DNA of 64,000 nucleotides from Pachysolen tannophilus NRRL Y-2460 (taxonomy: Eukaryota; Ascomycota; Pichiomycetes; Alaninales; Pachysolenaceae): contig KV454013.1 of the NCBI GenBank assembly GCA_001661245.1, positions 1,022,077 through 1,086,076 of the forward strand, given 5' to 3'. Both the position numbers and the translations under genes were made by a program. This document shows, in pieces, positions 27,856 to 40,200 of the stretch; position 1 is the first letter of the stretch, and each line of letters opens with the position of its first letter. The notes beneath the pieces were generated by a model. The model was given only the letters and a program-made list of their open reading frames with translations, did not search any database and was not told where the DNA came from.

Positions 27856-28872
27856 TCAATTCATTTCTGGCCATTCCAAAGGTTGATCAATGATCACCAA
27901 TGCACCATTATTAACGATTCTTATTTCTTTAACATTGGCAATATTACCGTCATTTCCGACAACTTGAACTGTAAAGTGGCCGTTATCATTTACCAATTCG
28001 AGCTGATGATTATTTAATGTTTGTAGTAATACACCATGTCTATTTTTTCTTTCATTTTTCAAATCTTCAAATTCAAATTTTGAATCAACAATATGAGATT
28101 TTAAGAAATTTTCAATATTTGCATTTGTTGATTCATCTTTTTGATTATTTGTTTCTGTTATCTTTATTGGGAACTCCCATGGTTTTTGAGTTAACGAAGC
28201 AATGGCAGAATCTAAAGGTGTAAAAATAATCAACTGTGAATCTAATGACGAAAGTTTATCATTTATTGCAACGTTATTTCTAGCATAACTGGAAATAATA
28301 GTAATCAGGTTTTTCCTTTCAAGTAATGCATTTGCCAAAGTATCTGTTTTTGGTGCCTCCAGAATATTTTGATTAATTTTATCCTTTTCACCCTTTTCAC
28401 CCTTTTCATTTTTCCCATTTTTTCCATTTTTTTCAAATACTTTCAATTGATCAGCATCACTTGGAATATAAATATTGCTTAACTTTGGCAAAAAACCTAA
28501 TTTCTGTTTAATATATTCAAAAATCGATTGCTCCTTTTCTTGATGATGATATTCATGTTCTTGTTCTTGTTCTTGAACCCCATGGTGAGAATCATCTTTC
28601 TTACCACCTTTAATTTTTAAATTAGGATTAATAATTCTACCACCAACAATAATTGGTGCTGCATCTCTTTTACGGAAATTACCAGTTTCAAACATATGGG
28701 CTATATCTTCTTCAGAAAGCTTTAAATCAAAAACTCTCTTAGGATCCCTTTTATTCAAATGAAGAGCTTCAACTTGTTGTTGATTCAACTCGAATTTGCT
28801 CTTATCTAAAACTCTTTTAGAAAGAACAACACAAGAAAGAAACGAAACAATAAATAAACTTGATAACTTCAT
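27856..28872 (-). CDS. Secreted/vacuolar FAS1 (fasciclin) domain protein
   Basis: A signal peptide (MKLSSLFIVSFLSCVVLS) opens a 338-residue protein with no transmembrane segment or GPI signal. The C-terminal half (about 180-335) has FAS1 traits: DTLANALLERKNLITIISSY, an FTPLDSAIASL 'H1' box, and the closing VQVVGNDGNIANVKEIRIVNNGALVIIDQPL. KR pairs at 41-42 (NKRDP) and about 69 (RKRD) could be Kex2 sites. The middle contains His/Gln/Glu repeats and a KNGKNGKNEKGEKGEKDK run. The closest family is that of baker's yeast YDR262W, a vacuolar protein of unknown role. Two CArG boxes and a forkhead core lie upstream. Confidence 0.75.
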   Translation of the reverse strand: MKLSSLFIVSFLSCVVLSKRVLDKSKFELNQQQVEALHLNKRDPKRVFDLKLSEEDIAHMFETGNFRKRDAAPIIVGGRIINPNLKIKGGKKDDSHHGVQEQEQEHEYHHQEKEQSIFEYIKQKLGFLPKLSNIYIPSDADQLKVFEKNGKNGKNEKGEKGEKDKINQNILEAPKTDTLANALLERKNLITIISSYARNNVAINDKLSSLDSQLIIFTPLDSAIASLTQKPWEFPIKITETNNQKDESTNANIENFLKSHIVDSKFEFEDLKNERKNRHGVLLQTLNNHQLELVNDNGHFTVQVVGNDGNIANVKEIRIVNNGALVIIDQPLEWPEMN

Positions 28873-29393
28873 AGCTCAATAACGAAAAAAATCAACTAAA
28901 GATAAACCTGATTGATTTATCATATATTATGATAAAAGGAAAAATTCAATTTAATTTTTGTATAAAATTTATTCCTTTATTATACTTATCACGCTAGAAT
29001 TTAAGTACTTTCTTTTCCCTTCCCTTCCCTTACTTTCCCTTTTCTTTTATAATATTTAAACTGCAAATTGAGAACTATAAAGAATAAATTTCCTATTTAG
29101 GAATTTGCCTCCTTTTTTAAGTAAACCTTCCTAATTTGGACAATGGATTTCCAAATACGTCATTTTGTCATTTTATCATTATCATTATCTTTATCACCTC
29201 CTGGAGAAGGAAGATTAATTTAATTAAATTAATATTACTATTTATACATATACAAAACAAGATTCCAAAAAAAAAAAAATTACAGCCTAAATTGTCTATC
29301 AATTTTTCAGTTATTTTTTCACAGTCCCTTAACTAATATTGTTTTATTTTTTTTTTTTTTTTTTTTTTTTTTCTTCTTTTTCTCTATCTCTCT
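28873..29393. other. FAS1-gene promoter / HSL1 3' flank
   Basis: This spacer holds the CArG/forkhead cluster at 29090-29139, a CCCTT-rich stretch near 29018-29045, and a long T run (about 29345-29372). I looked here for a continuation of HSL1 (KA1 domain) and saw none. Confidence 0.7.
29090..29139. promoter_or_regulatory. Two CArG boxes and a forkhead core upstream of the FAS1 gene
   Basis: TTCCTATTTAGGAA (29090-29103) contains the perfect CArG box CCTATTTAGG. CCTAATTTGG (29130-29139) is a second, and GTAAAC (29121-29126) lies four bases from it. They sit about 220-270 bases before the FAS1-gene ATG. Mcm1/Fkh2 control is inferred. Confidence 0.5.
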
Positions 29394-32300
29394 TTAAAAC
29401 ATTCGAAGAAATTTGCTCAAAATTTTAGAATGCTTATCGGTATTCTTAACACCATTTTTAGCCTTTTCCTTCCTTGTCTTTTTTCTTGATAATGGTTTCG
29501 CATTAACTTCATCATCTAGCTGGATGTCGTAAGATTGGTACGGTGGTGCACGTGGAGCTTCTCTCTGTGGAGTAGTCAAGTTAAAAAATCTCTTTAATTT
29601 CAATGATTTTCTTCTATTCAAAGTTTCGTCTTTATAGTTATTAGACTCGAACCTTGCAGTATCTTCAATAACTGGTGAGAGCTGTGTAAATCCAACACCA
29701 TTTTGAAATTTTCTAAACAGTTTCGAAGGTGGTCTTAATGAATCTACTGTGTTTTCTTGAATATCTGTTGGAGTTATTGTAACAACATTTTCGTTATTTC
29801 TGTGATAATTAAAACTGCTATGCTTTATATGAACTAGATCATCACTTATATTAACCTGATCAATGAAACTTCCAGTATCATCTTCGTCGTGTGACTTTTC
29901 CATATCCCCTTCTTTTGCATGTGCAGGTTGAGTAAAACCAGAATCATCTGGATCTGCATAAATAGAAATTTTGGAAAAATTCTTATTCATCTTCAAAGAA
30001 GCATATATACTATCATCGAGAGCCAAATTGGTCAAACGTCTACTATCATCATTTAATTTAAAATCATTTTTCTTATTTGGTGTCGATTTCAGTGATTTCC
30101 TATTGGAGTTACTAACACTAGCAACTGATGCAGAATTGCAAGATGTGGCAGTGGTAACATCCTGTGGGAAATCATAATTTTTATTAAACAATGAAGACCT
30201 TATATTTGGATAATATTGAACCACTTCACTTATATTGGAGTCATTGGTACTATTAGATTCCAGTTTCTTATGAACCATAATTGAAGACTCTGCATCATCC
30301 TTATTTTTCAAATTATTATCTTCAGCTAATCTATTCATTGAACCAATAATGTTACTTATAGACGAACTAGTTAAAAGGGTATCAAAAGTTGACTCTGCAT
30401 CTGCAAACCTTTCATCAATTGTATTTGTAGTTGGTTCAATTGAATTAGCAATTTTATTTGTTTCAGCTAATTTCGGCTCATTAAAGGTAAATTTATCAAC
30501 AGGTGATATTGGAATGGCTTCAGCTGTATTGATTGAAACCGTATAATCAACAGATAAATCCTCAGAAGGATTGTAAGTATGTCTCTTTGATAAAGTTGAA
30601 GTATTAAGTGAATGAGCATCATATGATGAAGGTGCTGCATTTTTGGAAATAATACGATTTGGAGAAAGTGTAGCTTTATTTCTAAATTGAGTATTATTAC
30701 TTCTGTTTGACAATTTTTTGTTATACTGATCCAAAGTAAAATTTTTATTTCTTTGAGAATTTAAATAACTTGATAAATCAGTAGTTGATCCACTCTTGGA
30801 TGTTACAAGACTTGATTTTCTACTTAAATTTGATGATGTTGGAAGTGGCGGTAATGGATGAGATTTAACATTATTCTTTAACTTTGAATCCAATTTAATA
30901 TCTTCAACGACAGATTTATTATTGGTGCTATCTCCAGTGTTATTCCTAATATCTGAACTATAAATATCTCCAAATTTGCTCAATCTAACACCAAATTTGT
31001 CCAAGACAGCTTTTGCATATGCCTTATTTTCATTATTTGCTGCATTCATCGATTTTAATTTTGGATCCAATGAGACAAAATTACTAATATTTCTTGAAGA
31101 AGGATGATATCTAGTGTTAGCAAGTGATCCACTATTTTTTGTCAGAGAAATAAATTTGAATTTCTCTTTTTCTCTCAAAAGTTCAAGAGCTTTCAATTCT
31201 TCCAGTGCTGCGCGTTGCCTTTCTACTAATAGGTCTCGTTGTTTTGTTTCTTCTAATTCAAGTTCCTTCTGTCTGTTTCTTTGTTTTTGGACTATCAAAT
31301 TCTTTTCTCTGATTTGGTCAAGATGAGATTTTAACTCTTCTTGTTCTTTCAATTGACGTTTTTTCTTTTCGTTTCCTTTCTCCTTTTTCTTAAAAACGTC
31401 TTTTGAATTATTTATTATCATTGGAATTTCATTCTCATTTACTTTGTTTCCATTTTCTTGTTGTGGTTCATCTTCACCAAAAATTTCATCACAAAGATAC
31501 ATAAATTCTAAAACGTTTAACTTTGATTCTCTAACTTCGGGCAACAGTGGGAATTCTCTTCTTTTCATTGGATTTTTACCAATACTATTGCTTCTGCTAC
31601 GACTACTACTTTTAGAAGACTTGGATGATTTGATAGATCTCTTACTTGAAGATGCACTGACAAGTGAGGATGATGATTTTTTGTGACCTTTAAATGAAAT
31701 GTTTTTCCTATATGAATTTGATGCAGAAATGACTGGTTTTTTACGATCTAATGTTTTAGTCTTCTTTCGACTAACATTAGTATTTAAAGAGTTTTGATTT
31801 ATTGTTCCTAATGCTTTCCTATTTTTGGAAGATAAATGTGGAGGAACTTCAGAATTTGGTATTTCTCTTGTAACAGTTCTTATCTTATTACCATTTTCAT
31901 CTTGAATCACAGTAGTTACTACTGAAGTTGATCTTGGTATTGTCTTTCTAGAATCTTTTTTATTCAAAATGTTATTATTATTAATATCACCAGCTTGATA
32001 ATTGGAATATTTAGAATGACTTTTCTTATAATTAATTAATAATTGATAAAAAATTTTTTCAGAATTTTTTTCTGAAGATTGTAATTTTCCAATTATTTTA
32101 GATTTATCAATTCCATGCCATAAAGTTTGTAAATTTTTAACAATTTGTTCATCAATTTCAGTAACTGGTGATAAATCCAAATTTTCAGTTGTATGATTAG
32201 CTTGTAATCTATCGTTAGAAAATGTATTTTTCTTGGAAGGATATTTTTTCAATAATGGATGATTTATAATTTCATCTAACTTTGCTCTTTCTCTTGGATC

Positions 32301-33356
32301 AACTTTTAACATTTTCCAAATTAAATCTTTTGCTTCACTTGATAAATTTGGTGGCATTTTAAATTTTCCAGTTTGTACTTTTAATAATAATTGTCTTATA
32401 TTTGGATCATCAAATGGGAGATGCCCTGTAAGTAATGCAAATAAAATTATACCACAAGACCAAATATCACTTGGTCCACCATGATAATTTTTACCAGCTA
32501 CAATTTCTGGAGAAGCATAATGTGGAGAACCACATGAAGTTTCTAATAAATTTTCAGTTGTTTCTAATGCAGCCATACCAAAATCAGCAATTTTAATATT
32601 TCTATATTTATCCAATAATAAATTTTCTGGTTTTAAATCTCTATGGCATATATTAAATTGATGACAATAATTAATTCCACTAATTATTTGTTTAAAATAC
32701 ATTACAGCTTCTTTTTCTTCTAATTTTCCTTTTCTAATAAGATAATCAAATAATTCTCCACCTTCAATATATTCCAAGACCAAATAAAGTTCATTTTTAT
32801 TTTCCCAAACATCATAAAGCAGCATTATATTTTGATGAGAAATTAATTTCATAACTATAATTTCTCTTTCTATACCATAAGGTAATCCATTATTATCAAC
32901 TTTAACTCCATTTTTTAATCTTTTATTGGCATTTTCATGATTTAATTTCGGCACTATTTTCACAGCAGCTAATTGACCAGTTATAGAATGTTTTGCCAAC
33001 CTTACTCTCCCAGTTGAACCTCTACCCAAAGTTCTACCTAGCCTCCAGGGTCCAACATGGTTTTGAGATTTCCTCTTTGATGAGTTGGTAGTATTTGTAG
33101 AAACTTGAGAAAGCCTCTTTGTAGCATTAGCAACACTTTCTACAACTCTATCAAGCTGTTGAACATTTTCTTTATTTTGATCATTATAAGAACCACCATT
33201 GCCATTACTATTCCTACTACCATTACTATGAGTGTACACCGAAGAAACCACATTTGAATGATAGTGTTGCTGACGCTGTTGCTGATGCATCTGGGATCGT
33301 TGGTAATCATCACTAGCGGCCTTCTTCGCCGCAATGGTTGCAATAGAAGACACCAT
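29394..33356 (-). CDS. HSL1: Nim1-type septin/morphogenesis kinase Hsl1
   Basis: The kinase domain sits at about residues 100-375: GRGSTGRV loop, AAVKIV lysine, ICHRDLKPENLLL (about 238), DFGMAAL, CGSPHYASPE and GGPSDIWSCG. The text around PYGIEREIIVMKLISHQN and NICHRDLKPEN follows Hsl1 rather than Gin4 or Kcc4. Hsl1 sits on the septin ring at the bud neck and promotes Swe1 destruction with Hsl7, tying mitosis to budding. A KEN sequence (NKENVQQ) near the N-terminus may be an APC/C degron. A Glu/Lys/Gln coiled coil lies at about 680-760. The start is the ATG at 33354-33356; the codons before it are TTG-ATT. The C-terminus is basic (RKKTRKEKAKNG) and ends in SKFLRMF, with no KA1 domain visible. 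Length is 1320 against 1518 in baker's yeast. Confidence 0.9.
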   Translation of the reverse strand: MVSSIATIAAKKAASDDYQRSQMHQQQRQQHYHSNVVSSVYTHSNGSRNSNGNGGSYNDQNKENVQQLDRVVESVANATKRLSQVSTNTTNSSKRKSQNHVGPWRLGRTLGRGSTGRVRLAKHSITGQLAAVKIVPKLNHENANKRLKNGVKVDNNGLPYGIEREIIVMKLISHQNIMLLYDVWENKNELYLVLEYIEGGELFDYLIRKGKLEEKEAVMYFKQIISGINYCHQFNICHRDLKPENLLLDKYRNIKIADFGMAALETTENLLETSCGSPHYASPEIVAGKNYHGGPSDIWSCGIILFALLTGHLPFDDPNIRQLLLKVQTGKFKMPPNLSSEAKDLIWKMLKVDPRERAKLDEIINHPLLKKYPSKKNTFSNDRLQANHTTENLDLSPVTEIDEQIVKNLQTLWHGIDKSKIIGKLQSSEKNSEKIFYQLLINYKKSHSKYSNYQAGDINNNNILNKKDSRKTIPRSTSVVTTVIQDENGNKIRTVTREIPNSEVPPHLSSKNRKALGTINQNSLNTNVSRKKTKTLDRKKPVISASNSYRKNISFKGHKKSSSSLVSASSSKRSIKSSKSSKSSSRSRSNSIGKNPMKRREFPLLPEVRESKLNVLEFMYLCDEIFGEDEPQQENGNKVNENEIPMIINNSKDVFKKKEKGNEKKKRQLKEQEELKSHLDQIREKNLIVQKQRNRQKELELEETKQRDLLVERQRAALEELKALELLREKEKFKFISLTKNSGSLANTRYHPSSRNISNFVSLDPKLKSMNAANNENKAYAKAVLDKFGVRLSKFGDIYSSDIRNNTGDSTNNKSVVEDIKLDSKLKNNVKSHPLPPLPTSSNLSRKSSLVTSKSGSTTDLSSYLNSQRNKNFTLDQYNKKLSNRSNNTQFRNKATLSPNRIISKNAAPSSYDAHSLNTSTLSKRHTYNPSEDLSVDYTVSINTAEAIPISPVDKFTFNEPKLAETNKIANSIEPTTNTIDERFADAESTFDTLLTSSSISNIIGSMNRLAEDNNLKNKDDAESSIMVHKKLESNSTNDSNISEVVQYYPNIRSSLFNKNYDFPQDVTTATSCNSASVASVSNSNRKSLKSTPNKKNDFKLNDDSRRLTNLALDDSIYASLKMNKNFSKISIYADPDDSGFTQPAHAKEGDMEKSHDEDDTGSFIDQVNISDDLVHIKHSSFNYHRNNENVVTITPTDIQENTVDSLRPPSKLFRKFQNGVGFTQLSPVIEDTARFESNNYKDETLNRRKSLKLKRFFNLTTPQREAPRAPPYQSYDIQLDDEVNAKPLSRKKTRKEKAKNGVKNTDKHSKILSKFLRMF

Positions 33357-34213
33357 AATCAACTATAGTTTGTATATATTACCTCTTTATTCAATCCTCT
33401 GTAAATTTTATTTTATTTTAAAAAAAAAAATAATTCTCTTGTTAGTAATCATGTAACGGCGTTTAATCAAACAAAACAAATCAAACTTACAATCATATAA
33501 ATCCACCACCTTACACTAGGCCAAAATAAAAATTGTTTCTTACAATCAGCTAATAAGCAACTTCTTCTTAGCAATTTACACTCTTTGAATTATCCACTCA
33601 AACAATTTCTTCTTGTTCTTGTTCTTGTTCTACTTCTTCTATTATTATTATTGTTTTTTTTTTTGATTTAAAACTCAATTAGGTCTAGTATTAAAAAAAA
33701 AGGTACTTTTGTTTTGTTGTGATTTTTCCCTAAGTTTCCTACTTGTTTTAAAGAGAGAAAAAAAAATTTTTTGTTTTTTTTCCTCTCTTTTGTTTACGTC
33801 TCGGTATTTAAAGAAAAATTTCGCGTTGTAAAAAAAGATGTTTTTTTTTTGGCGTTTTTTTTTTCTTTTTTTTTCTTTTTTTACGTTTTCTCCGGTGTGT
33901 TTGCGGGAGAAGGCGGGAAGGAGGGCGGAAGGATAGTCATCGGCCCAGGGTTACTGGGCGGGATTAATGATGATTGAAACCTAACAATATCAATTACCAT
34001 GCTCATATTGAGTTTTCTATCAAACGTATAATTGATTTAATGATTTTATATTTATACACAAAACTAAAATAAAATAAAATAAACGAAAAGCTATAAAAAA
34101 AAACGATGAAAACTTATGACAAATTCGATTATCCAAAACTTCTCAAAAACAAAAAATAAAAAAAAAAATAAACAGTAATAGTTACAGATAAATAAAAAGA
34201 GTATATAAATAAA
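33357..34213. other. HSL1 promoter / GLT1 3' flank
   Basis: Contents are CTT/GTT-rich stretches (33608-33655), several T runs (33760-33880), a forkhead-type TTGTTTAC at 33789-33796, and a G-rich patch (33903-33962) with repeated GGG. No gene is supported; a 68-codon open frame here is low-complexity. Confidence 0.65.
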
Positions 34214-37200
34214 TTAGGCTTGTAATGCCAATTCTTCCAATAATTTAAAGTTACGCTTTTCAATTGCACCATTACCTGGTAATCTTGAAGAGCCCAGTAA
34301 ATACGTATCGACTTCACGAGCACATTGACGACCTTCTTGGATACCCCAAACAACTAAAGATTGACCACGTCTACAATCACCTGCTGCAAACAAGTTATCA
34401 TCTGCAGTGACACGATAGCCGTTAGGATTTGAAGTTGAAATGGTTCCACGCTTGGTACGAACGACTTCTAAATTTTCTGCTTCTGGTCCGACAAACCCCA
34501 TGGAAAGTAAGACTATATCAGCTGGGAAAAATTCTTCTGAGCCTGGAACTTCAGCCATTTGCCATGCACCACTCTCGGATTTCTTCCATTCTACCCTAAC
34601 TGTGTTGATACCTTTAACATTTCCATTTCCATCATCTACAAATTCTTTAGAAAGAATGCAATATTCTCTTGGATCTTTACCATAATGGGCAGCAACTTCG
34701 GAATGACCATAATCTACACGGAAAATACGTGGCCATTGAGGCCATGGATTATCCTTGGCACGAGTTGCAGGTGGATGAGGTAAAAGTTCAAAATTTATAA
34801 CTGATTTTGCACCATGACGAGTAGCAGTACCTAAACAATCGTTACCAGTATCACCACCACCAATGACAATAACATGCTTGCCTTCTAATTGTTCCCTGAT
34901 TTCTGGTAAATGATCATCCAACAACGCTTGAGTATTAGACTTCAATAATTGCATTGCAAACATAATGTTGCTCAATTGACGACCAGGAATACGTAAATCT
35001 CTAGGAATAGTTGAACCGACAGAAAATACAACTGCATCATTATCACTTTTTAATTCTTCAACAGTGATATCTTCACCAACAGTTGTGCTACAAATAAAAT
35101 CAATTCCTTCCAGTTCCATTAAATCGGTACGACGTTTAACAACACGTTTATCCAATTTCATATTTGGAATACCATACATCAATAAACCACCTGGTCTGTC
35201 AGCACGTTCATAAACAGTAACTTTATGGCCAGCTTTATTCAACTGATCAGCACAAGCCAAACCAGCAGGACCAGAACCAATGACTGCAATAGTTTTTCCT
35301 GTACGAAGTTTTGGAGCAATAGGCTTGATCCAACCTTGTTCAAAAGCATGGTCAATAATGGCTGCTTCAACAGATTTAATACCAACAGGATCTTCATTAA
35401 TACCCAAGACACAGGCACCTTCACATGGAGCAGGACAAATTCTACCTGTAAATTCAGGAAAGTTGTTTGTCATCAATAAACGTTGTAAAGCATCAAACCA
35501 TCTATCTTTAAAAATCAATTCATTCCATTTTGGAATAACGTTACTAATTGGACAACCACTGTCACTAGTACAGAATGGAACACCACAATCCATACAACGA
35601 GCTGTTTGGTACTTCAATTCATCTTTTGTAAGACGTTGCGAAAGTTCAGCCCAATCTTTTGCTCTTTCCTTTGCTGGTCTATATTTTTCTGAACGACGTT
35701 TGTACTTCATGAAACCTCTAACTTTATCTAAAGTTTCGACTTTCTTACCTTCGGCTTTAACATCGACGATAGTATCTTCGAGATCTAAAACTTTTGGCTC
35801 CTTTTCTGCATCTTTAGCTGAAACAACTAATTTACCCTTCTTGCTACGCAAGATTTCACCATTAGTAATATCAGCTTCTGGATCTTCCTTGATTGACTTA
35901 TAGAAAACACTAATCTCCTTCTTCTTAGCCTCTTCTTTTAATTTCTTTTCTTCCTCCAAGACACGTTTATAGTCTATAGGTAAAACTTTAACAAATCTTG
36001 GTAAGATTCTATTGAAATCATTCAAGATACGACTTGCCAATTCAGAAGCAGTATAGTGATGATGATCTTCAATTAATCCACGTAAGAAAGCAATTTCTAC
36101 AGGATCAGTTAATCTTGATAATTCAACCATCTCGGAGTTAACTTTGGTGTCGAATTCTTGACCCATATCGAGAACATAAGCAATACCACCAGACATACCA
36201 GCGGCAAAGTTACGACCTGTAGTACCCAAAACAACAACACGACCACCAGTCATATATTCACATCCATGATCACCACAACCTTCTACAACAGCAGTGGCAC
36301 CGGAGTTACGAACACAGAAACGTTCAGCAGCAATACCACGAATAAAAGCAGAACCAGAAGTAGCACCATACAAACAAGTGTTACCAATAATAATGTTCTC
36401 TTCTGCTTTAAATTTTGAGTCCTTTGGCGGATAAACAATAAGACGACCACCTGATAAGGACTTACCAAAATAATCGTTAGAATCACCGGTAAGTTCTAAA
36501 GTAATACCAGGAGCCAAGAAGGCACCAAAAGATTGCCCTGCGCTACCTCTAACATTGACATGGACAGTGTCATGTGGTAAACCTTGTTCACCAAATTTCT
36601 TAGAAACACGATAAGATAAAGTAGCACCCAATGCACGATCCGTATTAATAATGTCACAGTCAATGGTGACCGGTAATCCTTTTTCTAAAGTAACTTCTGC
36701 CTCATCGACCAACTTATTATCTAAGCGGACATGTAATCTGTGATCTTGTTTCTTGATACATCTAGTAGCAACTCCTGGACGAATTGTATGTGCAGGAGTT
36801 AAGATAGGTGAAAGATCGATATTTGCATTTTTAGTAGTACGCAAGTTTTCATTAACTTTTAACTTTTCTGCACGGCCTACCATTTCATCAATCGTTCTAA
36901 AACCTAATTGGGCCATAATTTGTCTCAACTCATTAGAAATGTAATAGAATAAATTTATGACATGTTCAGGGGTACCTTCAAATTTCTTTCTTAATTCAGG
37001 ATCCTGAGTTGCAATACCAACTGGGCAACTATTCAAGTGACACTTACGCATCATGATACATCCTAATGAGATTAATGGTAATGTGGCTAAACAGAATTCT
37101 TCAGCGCCTAATAAACAGGCAATGGCAATATCTCTTCCTGTTCTCAAATTTCCGTCAGTTTGAACTGCAACTCTTCCACGTAAATCATTCAAGACCAAAG

Positions 37201-40200
37201 TTTGGTGAGTTTCAGCCAAACCTAACTCCCATGGAAGACCTGCATATTTAATACCTGACCAACGAGCAGCACCAGTACCACCATCGTGACCAGAAATCAA
37301 GATATGATCTGCTTTTGCTTTAGCAACACCTGAAGCAATAATACCAACACCAACTTCAGAAACTAACTTAACTGAGACACGAGCTCTTGGGTTAGCACAT
37401 TTTAAGTCATAGATCAATTGTTTTAAATCTTCAATGGAATAAATATCGTGATGCGGTGGTGGGGAAATTAAACCAACACCTGGGGTAGAATGTCTTGTTT
37501 TTGCAATACTTTTAGAAACCTTGTGAGCTGGTAATTCTCCACCTTCACCTGGCTTAGCACCTTGTGCCATCTTGATTTGCAACTCATCAGCATCTGACAA
37601 ATACCAAGATGTAACACCAAATCTTCCTGATGCAACTTGTTTAATCGCAGATCTCATAGTATCACCATTAGAATTGAAAGTGGAGCGCTCTTGGTCTTCA
37701 CCACCTTCACCTGTATTTGATTTTCCTCCTAATCTATTCATCGCAACAGCCAAAGTTGAGTGTGCTTCCATAGAAATAGAACCATATGACATACCACCTG
37801 TGGCAAAACGTCTAACAATTTCAGTCCATGGCTCAACTTGGTCAATTGGTACCGGTATTGAGTTTTCATAATCAAAATCTAACAATCCTCTCAAAGTACA
37901 ATTTTTAATGGCTTCATATTCCTTCTTAGCGTAAGCGTCATAAGCTTTTTCATTTTTATTACGAACAGCATCCTGAATATTGGCAATTGCTGCTGGTTCA
38001 TTTATGTGGGCTTCTCCACCATCTCTCCAGTGATATTCACCCGTTTCCGGTAATCCAATTTCTTTGATGGTTTCTCTAGTTGGGTAACCACGTTCATGTA
38101 AAGAGAATGCATCCTGAGCAATATATTCAAAAGTAACACCTTTAATTCTTGAAGCTGTACCGGCAAAACATTTATCAATGACTGAATTATCAATACCTAG
38201 AGCTTCAAAAATTTGAGCACCTTTATAAGATGCTAATGTTGAAATACCCATCTTGGACATGATCTTGAGGATACCACCATCTATAGAGTGTTTATAATTC
38301 TCTATAATCTGCTGATCGGTCATGTCTTTTCTAATTAAACCTTCGTGGTTCAATCTAATTAAAGTTTCCATAACCAAGTATGGGTTAACGGCATCTGCAC
38401 CATAACCAACTAAACAACAAATGTGATGGACTTCTCTAGCTTCAGCTGTTTCTACAATAAGTGCAACTTTCGAACGTAATTTCTGTCTAACTAAATGATG
38501 ATGAACTGCACCAATAGCCATTAGCGCAGATATAGCAACTCTATCAGCACAAACTGCACGATCAGTCAAGGTTATAATTTGACGATTTTCAGCAATTGCT
38601 TCTGTAGCCTCTTCACATATACGATCAATAGTTTCTGCATAACCAGCTAATCCTTCAGATTTACGGAATGTGATATCAATTGTAGCTACTGTCCATTTTG
38701 GATAAACTTTACTTATATTTCCTAAAGCTTTAAATTCTTCGATTGAAAGGACAGGAGAAGGCATAAGTAATCTATTACATTGATCTGGTTTCATTTCCAA
38801 GATATTACCTTGTGGACCAATATAACATTCTAAAGACATTACAATAGCTTCTCTTATTGGATCAATTGGAGGATTGGTAACTTGAGCAAATAATTCACGG
38901 AAATATTCATAAAGAATTTTTGGTTGTTCAGATAAACATGCCAATGCTGTGTCATTACCCATAGATCCCAATGCTTCTTTACCATCTACTGCCATTGGTC
39001 CCAAAATCAATAATAATTGTTCATGAGAATAACCAAAAGCCGGTAATCTTGAATCAGTTTCAACACTAACATTTGGATCTAAAACAGGTTTCAATTCTTC
39101 ATATCCAAGACCTTTTGAGCTTAATTTAGTAAATAATTCAGGCATTGTTATTAAATTTGCCAAGATCCATGATTTAAAATCTACTCTTGACGCAACTTTA
39201 TTTTTCAATTCACGATCATCTACAATTCTACCTTCTTTAGTATCAACTAATAACATACGACCAGGATGAAGTCTTCCCTTTTTAACAATTCTTTCAGGTT
39301 CGATATGAGGGATTACACCAACTTCTGAAGCACATATGATACGGTCATCATCTGTTATATAGTATCGACAAGGTCTTAAACCGTTACGGTCCAAATTAGC
39401 ACCACAGTACCTTCCATCTGCAAAAGTGAATAAAGCAGGACCATCCCATGGTTCTGAAAGACAAGCTGCCCATTCGTAAAAAGCTCTTCTTTTCAGGTCT
39501 ATATTTGGGTTATTTTGCCAAGCTTCTGGCACTAGGACCATTATAGCTTCTGGTAATGACAAGACACCATTAATGACCAACAATTCCAAGACGTTATCTA
39601 ATGCAGCAGAATCGGAACCTCCTTCTTCAATGATTGGATATAATTTATCCAACTCATCACCAAATAATTTTGATGCCATAACACCTTCTCTTGCTCTCAT
39701 CCAATTTTTATTTCCTCTTAAAGTATTTATTTCACCATTATGAGCAGCCCATCTAAGTGGTTGAGCTCTATCCCAAGATGGGAAAGTATTCGTTGAAAAT
39801 CTTGAATGAACCAAAGCAAAATGAGCTTCATATTCTGAATTAACCAAATCATGATAATAGTTATAAACTTGAGCTGGAACCAATTGACCTTTATATACAA
39901 TATTTTTATTTGATAAAGAACAAATATAAAACCAATTATGTAATCCGATAGTATGTGTTGATTGTTTACGTAAGATGAATAATTGTCTTTCAAAATGTTT
40001 TTCATATTTATCTTCAAAAACTTCCATTGTAATATCTTCACGTGGTTTATTACCATTTCCATAAGCTTCTTCTAATACAACTAAAGGTTGTAAAATTAAA
40101 GGTTCTCTTGAAAGAGAAGCTGGTCCTAATATAGCAGAATCATGTGGAACTTTTCTCCAACCTAATACTCTTAAACCTAAAGATTTTGCAATATTTTCAA

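Noticed and set aside
33400-33490. Possible leader intron of HSL1 (minus: GTAAGT, TACTAAC, TTTACAG)
   Set aside because: All three signals exist at plausible spacing, but joining them adds no coding sequence and there is no transcript evidence; could be real only as a 5'-UTR intron.
34129-38193. Several 60-200-codon open frames antisense to or overlapping GLT1
   Set aside because: Shadows of a highly expressed gene with strong codon bias; no independent features.
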